Below, in pieces: positions 6,413 through 13,224 of a stretch of DNA of 13,283 nt. Both the position numbers and the translations under genes were made by a program. The notes below the pieces were generated by a model. It was not told the DNA's origin. It saw nothing but the letters and a program-made list of their open reading frames with translations, and ran no database searches. The stretch's first letter is position 1. Each line of letters begins with the position of its first letter. Where the stretch lies: assembly GCA_900554905.1 (NCBI GenBank), contig USJB01000011.1, forward strand, positions 1 through 13,283. Direction: 5' to 3'. This DNA comes from an uncultured Collinsella sp. (lineage in GTDB: Bacteria > Actinomycetota > Coriobacteriia > Coriobacteriales > Coriobacteriaceae).

Positions 6413-7135
6413 TTATTTCTCGTCCGACTTATCGGTCTTGGTCGGAGCCTCGAAGCGGTAGCCGACACCGTGGACGGTGTAGAGCCACTTGGGCTTCTTG
6501 GGGTCGTCGCCCAGCTTGGCGCGAAGGTTCTTCACGTGGCTGTCGATGGTGCGCTCGTAACCCTCAAAGTCGTAGCCGAGCACCTTCTCGACCAGCTCCA
6601 TGCGGTTGTAGACGCGGCCGGGGTGACGGGCAAGCGTGGTGAGCAGCTTGAACTCGGAAGCCGTCAGGTCGACTTCCTTGCCCTCGACCAAAATCTTGTG
6701 GCCCGAGATGTCAATGACCAGATCGCCAAAGTCGAGCACCTCGACGGCCGGCTCATCGGCCTGGTGGGCACGTCGGAACAAGGCGCGCACGCGCGCGACA
6801 AGCTCGCGCGGCGAGAACGGCTTGATCAGGTAGTCGTCGGCACCGAGCTCGAGGCCGATAATACGGTCCTCGATCTCGCCCTTGGCCGTCAGCATAATGA
6901 TGGGGACATCCGAGGTGTCGCGAATGGTGCGGCAAACGCGCTCGCCCGGAATCTTGGGGAGCATGAGGTCGAGCACGACCAGGTCGAACTGATGCTTCTC
7001 GAACTCCTCGATAGCGGACTGGCCGTCGCCCACGCCCACAACCCAATAGCCCTCGCGCTCGAGATAGGCAGCGACAGCGTCACGGATTGCCTTCTCATCC
7101 TCGACCAGCAGAATCTTTTTTGCATCTGAAGCCAT
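6413..7135 (-). CDS. OmpR/PhoB-family response regulator
   Basis: 240 residues from the chosen ATG. The receiver domain (about 6-120) has the acidic pair E12/D13, phospho-acceptor D56 (VVLDLMLPK), T83 (MLTAK) and K105 (LIKPF), so it should be phosphorylatable. The C-terminal winged-helix DNA-binding domain (about 138-232) shows LTASEFKLLTTLARHPGRV, the recognition-helix region RTIDSHVKNLRAKLGDD, and the wing YTVHGVGYRF. Start choice: AGGGGGG (7149-7143) is 7 bases from ATG 7135. An upstream in-frame TTG at 7156 would put that purine run inside the gene. It is first in the operon with the histidine kinase. A 39-base imperfect hairpin lies 56 bases upstream of the start. Target genes are unknown; autoregulation through the 7136-7288 region is plausible. 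Confidence 0.96.
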   Translation of the reverse strand: MASDAKKILLVEDEKAIRDAVAAYLEREGYWVVGVGDGQSAIEEFEKHQFDLVVLDLMLPKIPGERVCRTIRDTSDVPIIMLTAKGEIEDRIIGLELGADDYLIKPFSPRELVARVRALFRRAHQADEPAVEVLDFGDLVIDISGHKILVEGKEVDLTASEFKLLTTLARHPGRVYNRMELVEKVLGYDFEGYERTIDSHVKNLRAKLGDDPKKPKWLYTVHGVGYRFEAPTKTDKSDEK

Positions 7136-7190
7136 AACACGGCCCCCCTGTCTCAATTAGCTAAGAACAAGCTCATTTTAACGCACCTGA

Positions 7191-7229
7191 GCCCACCGGG
7201 TATCGCATGGGTGCGATAGCTCGGCGGGC
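7191..7229 (-). promoter_or_regulatory. Nested inverted repeat upstream of the response regulator
   Basis: An inner perfect dyad TATCGCA (7201-7207) / TGCGATA (7212-7218) with a 4-base loop is nested in an outer 8-bp arm pair (7191-7198 with 7222-7229) that has one mismatch. There is no T-run on the - strand side. It sits between the Tat lipoprotein stop and the response regulator start, so it is either a terminator without a U-tract or a dyad operator for the regulator. Confidence 0.45.
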
Positions 7230-7288
7230 GGTACTCATAGTCACAACGCGCTTATTCCCCTGTCGACGCCTTTTTAACCCCTCGGAGA

Positions 7289-8500
7289 CTAAAGAGAGAA
7301 CAAGCGAGCGGTAACCGTCTCGGGAATTCCCTGGCTGTTACGCACCGTTGCGTACGTTAAGAACGAGTTCGATTTACCCGCCGTAGCAGGATAATCGCCA
7401 TACTCCAAAGCTCGGTCGGGTGACAGAAGCGAGCCGTAGGTCTTAGCCGAAGTGTCAATCAAAAAATGCGACGCCTGAACTTTAACCAGGTATTTGTTTT
7501 TCCTTCCCGCAGCGCACGCGAGCGGCTCACGCGAAAGGAAGAGATACGGCCCGCCCTCGTTACCGATATAGGTGCCCATATTGCCCAGGCTACCCACACC
7601 GCTATACGTCGCCTCAATGGAGAACACGAAGGTGTCTCCCATATACACGGCCTCGAAAGGCGAAACCGACGAAGGAAGCACCAGCTGAGCTCGCTTCGTG
7701 TTGTTGCCGTCAGTCAGGTCGATCGCCGTCATACCGTAATAGACGCCCTCATCATTGTGCACGCGGGGCGAGATGGTCAGGATGCCGTCGCTCACACGCG
7801 GGGCGGATGCGAAACGGCCCGTCGACTTCCAAATAGTCTCAGGCTTGGACTCGCTGGGCGACTGACGGTAGCAGTACGAATCGTTACTCGTCTTGGTGCC
7901 GCCGGACGAAGGCATCTTATACCAGATGACCGACGACCCATACGCTGTGAAGAGCGGCGGATCGTAGTTTTCGCCACCGCGGTCGAGCTCGACAGCGTTG
8001 CCGGTAAGGGAGGAGCCTGCAAGGTTTTGCGCATAGAGTTTCCAGGACGCATTGGCAAAGTTCATCTCGACCCACGCGAACACGCCATCACCCGCGCGAA
8101 CGTCATAAAACGCATAACCGGTTCCCTCAATGGGATCCTCGATAAGTGTGGTAAGCGAGCCGTCGCCCAGGTTGAGCACGCCAAGCGTATTGGCATGCAG
8201 GGCAGAAGCAGGCGCCATCATCGCGGCAGCGTAGTCGCCATCACAGTAGTACAGCAGCGTGCCCAGCGGCAGCGTCCACGAGGCCGTGGGCTCAAGATCG
8301 ATATCGACAGCTTCGTACTCATCAGTAATCGAGACAATCTTCGAATCGTCCTTGATAACCTGCGGCTCGCCAGCGGCGTCATCACTCGTGCCCGTTTTTT
8401 TCGAGCAACCGGCCAGTACGGCAGCAGCACCGGTAGCGGCGCCACCCAGCACAAAACCTCGACGCGTTATTCCATTCTTAAAGCGATCAGCGATGCTCAT
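7289..8500 (-). CDS. Tat-exported lipoprotein, probable beta-propeller, function unknown
   Basis: 403 residues from the ATG at 8500. The N-terminus has a twin-arginine motif TRRGFVLGG (12-20), a hydrophobic Ala/Gly segment, and a lipobox LAGC with lipid-attached C32, so the protein should be exported folded and anchored outside the membrane. A Ser/Asp-rich linker follows. The mature part has recurring short beta-strand blocks with aromatic and Gly/Asp turns (for example GVFAWVEMNFANASWKLY and SSVIWYKMPSSGG), which suggests a WD40/TolB-like propeller; this fold call is an inference. No catalytic motif is seen. The start is preferred over a frame extending to 8554 because ATG 8500 shares its A with the TAA of the upstream TSCPD gene (TAATG), and the Tat signal begins just after it. 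Its own ribosome site is poor, so translation probably depends on re-initiation after the TSCPD gene. Confidence 0.85.
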   Translation of the reverse strand: MSIADRFKNGITRRGFVLGGAATGAAAVLAGCSKKTGTSDDAAGEPQVIKDDSKIVSITDEYEAVDIDLEPTASWTLPLGTLLYYCDGDYAAAMMAPASALHANTLGVLNLGDGSLTTLIEDPIEGTGYAFYDVRAGDGVFAWVEMNFANASWKLYAQNLAGSSLTGNAVELDRGGENYDPPLFTAYGSSVIWYKMPSSGGTKTSNDSYCYRQSPSESKPETIWKSTGRFASAPRVSDGILTISPRVHNDEGVYYGMTAIDLTDGNNTKRAQLVLPSSVSPFEAVYMGDTFVFSIEATYSGVGSLGNMGTYIGNEGGPYLFLSREPLACAAGRKNKYLVKVQASHFLIDTSAKTYGSLLSPDRALEYGDYPATAGKSNSFLTYATVRNSQGIPETVTARLFSL

Positions 8501-8760
8501 TAGGCGATCTCTGCGCGAGCGGCCTCGATAGCGCGCGTAAGCTGATCGGCGCAAGAGGTCTTTTTCATACCGCAGGTATTACCGGCGAGAACCTCGATTA
8601 CGCGATCGGGAGCGCCCTCGACCAGCCTGGAGATGGCCTTGAGGTTGCCATCGCAGCCGCCAGTAAACTCGACGCCCAGCACCTTGCTGCCATCGTCAGA
8701 GAGATTGAGGTGAATATTGCGAGAGCATACACCCTGAGGCTTGTAGTCAAAACTAATCAT
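8500..8760 (-). CDS. TIGR03905-type TSCPD domain protein
   Basis: 86 residues, cytoplasmic. It matches the small single-domain TSCPD family that I recall as TIGR03905; the domain is also known from the C-terminus of B12-dependent ribonucleotide reductase. The conserved pattern is clear: YKPQGVCSRNI, VEFTGGCDGNLKAISRLVEG, and CGMKKTSCADQLTRAIEAA. The four cysteines C12, C36, C63 and C70 are probably a metal site (inference). The function of the stand-alone family is not established. The start is supported by AGGGG (8771-8767), 6 bases before the ATG, in the loop of a short dyad (8761-8775). The stop overlaps the Tat lipoprotein start by one base, so the two form a unit. Confidence 0.9.
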   Translation of the reverse strand: MISFDYKPQGVCSRNIHLNLSDDGSKVLGVEFTGGCDGNLKAISRLVEGAPDRVIEVLAGNTCGMKKTSCADQLTRAIEAARAEIA

Positions 8761-8775
8761 TGAGATCCCCTCTCA
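8761..8775 (-). promoter_or_regulatory. Short dyad enclosing the TSCPD ribosome binding site
   Basis: TGAGA (8761-8765) and TCTCA (8771-8775) pair around GGGGA (- strand). The loop and the adjacent stem base contain the purine-rich ribosome site, and the stem ends right at the ATG. Only 5 bp, so it may be chance, but it could modulate initiation. Confidence 0.3.
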
Positions 8776-8795
8776 GAAAGAAATTTCAGACGTCT

Positions 8796-8867
8796 ATTAT
8801 CCCCGCCTGGACCGACTTATTATCGCAAGCACCGATTCAACATCCTACGATGTATGGACTGGCGGGG
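8796..8867 (-). promoter_or_regulatory. Structured leader region between the diguanylate cyclase and the TSCPD gene
   Basis: CCCCGCC (8801-8807) and GGCGGGG (8861-8867) are exact complements enclosing 53 bases, inside which ACATC (8840-8844) and GATGT (8849-8853) form a second stem with loop CTAC. On the - strand GATAAT (8801-8796) resembles a -10 box for the TSCPD operon, without a recognisable -35. The fold could be the cyclase gene's terminator (no T-run) or a leader structure. It does not resemble a c-di-GMP riboswitch. Confidence 0.35.
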
Positions 8868-8873
8868 GCAAGA

Positions 8874-10673
8874 TTAGCAGTCCGCACCCTGTACGTGGAC
8901 CATGCGCTTCTCCCGATACATATTGTGGTCGGCGACGCGATATACATCGGCCAGCGTATTTCCAGCCGTCTCGACGGTCGCCACGCCAATCGATGCGCTG
9001 ACCGTCAGGGTCTCATCGCTTACCGCGGCAAGACCGAGACGAAGATCCTGTTCCAGCCCGAGCGCAGACTCGTTGTCAGTATGGGGGCAAACCAGCAAAA
9101 ACTCGTCGCCGCCAACGCGCATCAGCAGGTAATCCGCACCAGCCACCTGCCGCAGCACGGACGCCGTCCGTCGCAGCAGTTCATCCCCCATCTCGTGACC
9201 ATAGATATCGTTGGTCCGCTTGAGATAATTACAGTCCACCATAATCACGCTCACTGGCAAGTCCTCGTTTACCAGGCTATCTCCACGCGATTCCAGATAG
9301 TTGCGGTTGCGAAGCCCCGTCAGTTTATCTTGGTATGACAGCTCCTCGGCATGCTTGACCATCGATATGTTGTGCGTCGCCACGACGACCGAATCCAACC
9401 GGCCTTGCTCATCGCGATGCTGGGGGACAACCTGTAGCGAGTACCAAGTGCCTCGACAATCTCGCACCTCGGCAGCCAAGTACGGTACGCCCTCCATGCG
9501 TTCACGAAGCGTACTTATATCTACGAGCCCCACAACCGCTTCGCGGCTTTCGGGGCTCACGATATCCCGGCAGACCGTGTCCATAAAGTCATATGCCTCG
9601 CTATGCTCGGCAAACATCTTCGCTATCGCCGGCGACATATTGATTCCCTCGATCTCGAGGGTGTCGAGATGCAAAAGGAAGGTCGAATCGTAGATGGCGC
9701 TTATGGCATTGATAATGCCGAGCTGTTTATCCTTTTCGACCAAATTGCGGTGGTCAGCGATATTTCGAGCCAACAGTACCACGACCCAAAACGCAAGGCA
9801 CACCAAGACGCCGACGGCGACAAATGAAATCCTGTCAGACATGACCTCAGATTTGGGATATAGCGCAAACAGGCGGTAGTCCTTATATGCCGCACGCACG
9901 GCATATAAGGTGGTCCCCCGATATTCGATACGTGTTACGCCCTCGTCTTTCCAGTCAATTCCGCTATCGGCGAGAAGCCGGGCAAGGGCTATATCGACGG
10001 TCGAATCGTTTGAAGAAACGATTTGCGCATCGCGCATCACAAGCACTGTTGGACTCTGATGGAACGTGTTGTTCACAAGGACGTCGGCGATCGTGTATGA
10101 ATAGTCATCGGCGGGCTCAGCCACAAGGGATCGATACCCCAACGCCACCCCATCACCGTATGGAACGGCACTCACGGCAAAGTCGACACCGCGGCGCTCG
10201 ACAGCGGTCGAGTAGGAAACTTTGGACCCTCGATACATCGATGCGATCGACGAACAGGCCAGCTCCTCTCGCCACAGCATGAGTGGATCGCGGCCGTCGA
10301 TATCGTAATGGGCGACCATATGACCATCGGCGTCCATGACCAACATTCCCGAAAGGCTCTCGGTATGGACATATTCCTCGACCAGATCGTCGTTGACTTC
10401 AAATCGATCAGGCGGCAAGAACGTCGCAAATGACTCGAGCGCCGCATCCAAATTGTGCGTCGCCTCGGTTTTTCTTCCCTGTTCATATCGGTCATATTTT
10501 TCGCAGGCATTTTTTAAAAACACCATGGTTTCCTGGCCGAACCCAAGCGTTTTATCAAGGCAGCGATGCGTGCCAACCATATAGAGCAGACTCAGTAGGG
10601 CAACGCTGGCCACGATGCCGATGCCCACTGCGGCTAAACTCTTTCGGCGAAAGCGGCGCTCGTCATTTGTCAT
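8874..10673 (-). CDS. Membrane diguanylate cyclase with extracytoplasmic sensor, PAS-like and GGDEF domains
   Basis: 599 residues; makes cyclic di-GMP from two GTP. The visible order is a short basic N-tail, TM1 (about 12-34), an extracytoplasmic domain of about 245 residues (35-281, possibly dCACHE), TM2 (about 282-303), a PAS-like region (about 315-440), and GGDEF (about 447-599). DKLTGLRNRNYLE starts the GGDEF domain, D480 (MVDCNYLKRTND) is the first metal residue, and the active loop GGDEF at 521-525 is intact, so activity is expected. The residues before the loop (VAGADYLLMR) lack the RxxD inhibitory I-site in the usual register. There is no EAL domain. The start ATG overlaps the TGA of the upstream binding-protein gene by 4 bases (ATGA), with AAGGAG 7 bases away. 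This tight coupling suggests that the binding protein is its sensory partner. Confidence 0.93.
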   Translation of the reverse strand: MTNDERRFRRKSLAAVGIGIVASVALLSLLYMVGTHRCLDKTLGFGQETMVFLKNACEKYDRYEQGRKTEATHNLDAALESFATFLPPDRFEVNDDLVEEYVHTESLSGMLVMDADGHMVAHYDIDGRDPLMLWREELACSSIASMYRGSKVSYSTAVERRGVDFAVSAVPYGDGVALGYRSLVAEPADDYSYTIADVLVNNTFHQSPTVLVMRDAQIVSSNDSTVDIALARLLADSGIDWKDEGVTRIEYRGTTLYAVRAAYKDYRLFALYPKSEVMSDRISFVAVGVLVCLAFWVVVLLARNIADHRNLVEKDKQLGIINAISAIYDSTFLLHLDTLEIEGINMSPAIAKMFAEHSEAYDFMDTVCRDIVSPESREAVVGLVDISTLRERMEGVPYLAAEVRDCRGTWYSLQVVPQHRDEQGRLDSVVVATHNISMVKHAEELSYQDKLTGLRNRNYLESRGDSLVNEDLPVSVIMVDCNYLKRTNDIYGHEMGDELLRRTASVLRQVAGADYLLMRVGGDEFLLVCPHTDNESALGLEQDLRLGLAAVSDETLTVSASIGVATVETAGNTLADVYRVADHNMYREKRMVHVQGADC

Positions 10674-11542
10674 GATTCCGCTCCTTGCCCGCCTGTCGTC
10701 GCTCCTGCCTTGTAATTGTCCACAATGTGCTCTATCGTGCCGTCTCGATCCATGTCGGACAGCGCGGTATCGAGGTTTTTGACGTACTCCCCCTCATAGC
10801 TATCATCAAACGCGACGCCCAGGTCAACCGTCATAACGTTGTCGGCGAACACACGATAAACGCCGGGATACTGGGCAACGAGTCGATCAAGCGACTGAAC
10901 GTCCGCCATCCAACAGTCGACATACCCTTTGGCGAGGGCGGCTTTGCAGAGTTCGGCAGAACCATACGATTTGATTTGCACGTCCGGAGAGATTTCCAGA
11001 TCCCCTGCGAGCAATCGGCGTTCGCTCACCGAGCCCGCAATCACCGCAATGGTCTTGCTTCCATCGAGATGCGCCAAGGACGTGATGCCGCTCGTTTTCT
11101 TGGCGGCAACCGAAACCGTCAGGGTCAAATACGGCTCAGTCCAGTAATACTTATCCTCGCGATAACAGGGAGAATAGTCGCACCACAGGCAATCGATATC
11201 GCCGTTTTTGAGTAGGCGATCGCGGTCATTCCAAGATATGTCGATAAATTGCGGCTTGAGCCCCGCGCGTTTGCAGGCCTCGCGGGCGATGTCGATATCG
11301 ATACCGGCGTAATCGCCCGTGGTATCGACATACACATAGGGGTCGTTATCCGTAACGCCGATTTTGAGTACCGGGAGGTCTTTGTCGGCTTCATTCGGGG
11401 AGGAAGAACTGCTTCGAACGGTATACGTCAGGGCGCCCACACAGACGGCAACAAGAAGTATGAGCGTAAACGAGACGATGGCGGCTCGCTTGATACGTCC
11501 GGGCACACGCCTCCCTTCATCGAAACAGCAGTCGGATTTCAT
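10670..11542 (-). CDS. Membrane-anchored family 3 extracellular solute-binding protein
   Basis: 290 residues from ATG 11542. One hydrophobic segment (about 19-42, RAAIVSFTLILLVAVCVGALTY) has no lipobox, so it is likely a signal anchor or a cleaved signal. A SerPro linker and a SBP_bac_3 domain (about 58-278) follow. LKIGVTDNDPYVY, GDYAGIDIDIAREACKRAG, and LLKNGDIDCLWCDYS...R...YYWTEPYL are the family marks and predict an amino acid or similar ligand. Six cysteines (C90, C118, C121, C126, C199, C210) in the external domain are unusual. No ABC permease or ATPase gene is adjacent; the next gene is a diguanylate cyclase, overlapped by 4 bases. Start: a frame extending to 11596 runs into the purB terminator and is rejected. 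ATG 11542 has a poor ribosome site; GTG 11506, after GGAGG (3-base spacing), is a real alternative and would give 278 residues. Confidence 0.85.
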   Translation of the reverse strand: MKSDCCFDEGRRVPGRIKRAAIVSFTLILLVAVCVGALTYTVRSSSSSPNEADKDLPVLKIGVTDNDPYVYVDTTGDYAGIDIDIAREACKRAGLKPQFIDISWNDRDRLLKNGDIDCLWCDYSPCYREDKYYWTEPYLTLTVSVAAKKTSGITSLAHLDGSKTIAVIAGSVSERRLLAGDLEISPDVQIKSYGSAELCKAALAKGYVDCWMADVQSLDRLVAQYPGVYRVFADNVMTVDLGVAFDDSYEGEYVKNLDTALSDMDRDGTIEHIVDNYKAGATTGGQGAES

Positions 11543-11548
11543 TTTATA
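11541..11548 (-). promoter_or_regulatory. Possible -10 element of the binding protein / cyclase operon
   Basis: On the - strand TATAAAAT lies right after the purB terminator. A -10 here would start transcription near 11536, downstream of ATG 11542, which would favour the GTG at 11506 as start. The hexamer 17 bases upstream is TTTATC (3 of 6 to TTGACA), so the promoter is not certain. Confidence 0.35.
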
Positions 11549-11568
11549 CCCGGGGCTGATGCGGCGAT

Positions 11569-11601
11569 AAAAAAGCGCCTCACCCAAGATGGGCAAGGCG
11601 C
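11569..11601 (-). terminator. Rho-independent terminator of purB
   Basis: On the - strand an 11-bp stem (11601-11591 with 11585-11575, two G-T wobbles) with a 5-base loop is followed by six T (complement of A 11569-11574). It lies 43 bases after the purB stop and separates it from the binding protein operon. Confidence 0.92.
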
Positions 11602-11644
11602 CAAAGGTTGAAATGCATCCGCAAGCGGTCGAATTAGGTTAACC

Positions 11645-12991
11645 CTACTCGAAGCTCAGCTGCTCCAGGCGGTCGAAGACCGTGTCGATGCGGGTGAGGA
11701 AGTCCCACGGATCAAAGATCTCGTCGAGTTTCTCCTGGCTGACGGTGCAGCGCGGATCGGCCTCGAGACGCTCCTTAAAGGTAGGGCCGGAGACACAATC
11801 CTGTACCTCGTGCCAGGTTGCCATGGCGTTCTCCTGCACAATGGCGTACGCGTCCTCGCGGGTGATGCCCGTGTCGACGAGGGCGAGCAGGACCTTGGAG
11901 GAGAAGATGAGGCCGCGTGTCTTGTTGAGGTTGGCCATCATGCGAGCGGGATACAGCTGCAGGCCGTCGATAACGCGGATGAGGCACTGGAACATGTGGT
12001 CGAGGGCGATGAAGCTGTCGGCCTGGGCGACGCGCTCGGCAGAGGAGTGCGAAATGTCACGCTCGTGCCACAGGGCGACGTTGTCGAAGGCAACCTGCGC
12101 GTTGGCCTTCACGACGCGCGACAGGCCGCAGACCTTCTCCATGGTGATGGGGTTGCGCTTGTGCGGCATGGCGGAGCTGCCCTTTTGACCCTTACGGAAC
12201 GGTTCCTCGGCCTCGAGTGTATCGGTCTTCTGCAGATTGCGAACCTCGGTAGCGATGCGCTCACAGGTGGCCGCGGTGGTGGCGAGAACGCCGGCGAGAT
12301 AGGCATGGTGATCGCGGCTGATGACCTGCGTGGACAGAGGATCGTGGACCAGGCCCAGGTGCTCGCAGACGTACTCCTCGACGAACGGCTCGATGGAGCT
12401 GTACGTGCCGACAGCGCCCGAGATAGCACCGAAGGCAACGTTCTTGCGGGCATCCTCAAGACGGTCCAGATCGCGCTTGAGCTCCCAGGCCCAAGAGCCA
12501 AACTTCATGCCGAAGGTCATCGGCTCGGCATGGATGCCATGAGTACGGCCGGCGCAGAGCGTGTTGCGCTCCTCAAAGGCGCGACGCTTGCAAATCTCGC
12601 CGAGCTTCTTGACATCCTCGATGATCAGGTCGCAGGCCTGGGTGAGCTGGTAGCACAGGGCCGTGTCGCCCAGATCGGAGCTGGTCATGCCATAGTGAAC
12701 CCAGCGGCTGGGTTTGGGGTCGCCCTCGGGAACATCGGCATCGATGTATTCCTTCATGTTGGTCAGGAAGGCGATGACATCGTGGCGCGTGACCTCCTCG
12801 ATCTCGTCAACCTTCGCCTTCTCAAAGTTGGCATGGTCGCGGATCCACTGGGCCTCGTCTTTGGAAATACCGATCTTGCCGAGCTCCGCCTGGGCCTCGC
12901 AGGCCAAGACCTCGATCTCCTGCCAAATGGCGTACTTGTTCTCGAGGGAGAAAATGTGTCCCATCTCCGGGCGGGTATAGCGATCGATCAT
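11645..12991 (-). CDS. purB: Adenylosuccinate lyase
   Basis: Cleaves SAICAR to AICAR and adenylosuccinate to AMP, each releasing fumarate; cytoplasmic homotetramer in the family. 448 residues from ATG 12991. Visible motifs: HYGMTSSDLGDT (99-110), the histidine region GRTHGIHAEPMTFG (about 148-161, H151), and the superfamily signature GSSAMPHKRNP (271-281) carrying the catalytic serine of the flexible loop. All active-site blocks are intact. Start choice: AAAGGAG at 13003-12997 is 5 bases from ATG 12991; an upstream in-frame ATG at 13057 would put this site inside the gene. It is a single-gene unit closed by the terminator at 11569-11601. Fumarate released here could in principle feed a fumarate reductase, but no link to the flavoprotein at the left end is shown. 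Confidence 0.97.
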   Translation of the reverse strand: MIDRYTRPEMGHIFSLENKYAIWQEIEVLACEAQAELGKIGISKDEAQWIRDHANFEKAKVDEIEEVTRHDVIAFLTNMKEYIDADVPEGDPKPSRWVHYGMTSSDLGDTALCYQLTQACDLIIEDVKKLGEICKRRAFEERNTLCAGRTHGIHAEPMTFGMKFGSWAWELKRDLDRLEDARKNVAFGAISGAVGTYSSIEPFVEEYVCEHLGLVHDPLSTQVISRDHHAYLAGVLATTAATCERIATEVRNLQKTDTLEAEEPFRKGQKGSSAMPHKRNPITMEKVCGLSRVVKANAQVAFDNVALWHERDISHSSAERVAQADSFIALDHMFQCLIRVIDGLQLYPARMMANLNKTRGLIFSSKVLLALVDTGITREDAYAIVQENAMATWHEVQDCVSGPTFKERLEADPRCTVSQEKLDEIFDPWDFLTRIDTVFDRLEQLSFE

Positions 12992-12996
12992 AGCGG

Positions 12997-13003
12997 CTCC
13001 TTT
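12997..13003 (-). promoter_or_regulatory. Ribosome binding site that sets the purB start
   Basis: AAAGGAG on the - strand, 5 bases before ATG 12991, a near-ideal site that decides for this start over the ATG at 13057. Confidence 0.7.
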
Positions 13004-13035
13004 TTGGTTATTGGCACGTTGGTCGTAACCCATCC

Positions 13036-13041
13036 ATTGTA
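13036..13041 (-). promoter_or_regulatory. Possible -10 box of purB
   Basis: TACAAT on the - strand (5 of 6 to TATAAT) would start transcription near 13029, about 38 bases before the ATG. No good -35 is seen at 16-18 bases spacing. The same hexamer serves in the better-supported tRNA-Lys promoter. Confidence 0.35.
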
Positions 13042-13093
13042 CCGTGCGCAGGTGCAAGTATGGGCAGCAGGCATTAACCTAACATTTTGGAAT

Positions 13094-13152
13094 TGGAGCG
13101 AGCAACGGGACGTCCGCGCATTTGCTTCGCAAATCCGCACCGGCTTCAGGCG
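13094..13152. repeat. 59-bp structured direct repeat, copy 1
   Basis: Matches 13225-13283 at 56 of 59 positions. It contains a perfect dyad ATTTGC-TTC-GCAAAT (13120-13134) within a GC-rich surround. It lies in the non-coding region upstream of purB. The 3' part CGGCTTC (13141-13147) can also pair with GAAGCCG at 13169-13175. Confidence 0.9.
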
Positions 13153-13224
13153 AGCCCCTCAGCCTCACGAAGCCGCGGGGGAAGACTTTGTTGAATTGGC
13201 CGTCCCCATGTCTCCCGCACTCGA

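Noticed and set aside
7466..8503. Long + strand reading frame opposite the Tat lipoprotein gene.
   Set aside because: The - strand frame has a Tat signal, a lipobox and a coupled start; the + strand translation is Arg-rich and featureless.
8796..8873. Possible c-di-GMP riboswitch next to the cyclase gene.
   Set aside because: The conserved core bases of the known c-di-GMP riboswitch classes are not seen; only generic stems are present.
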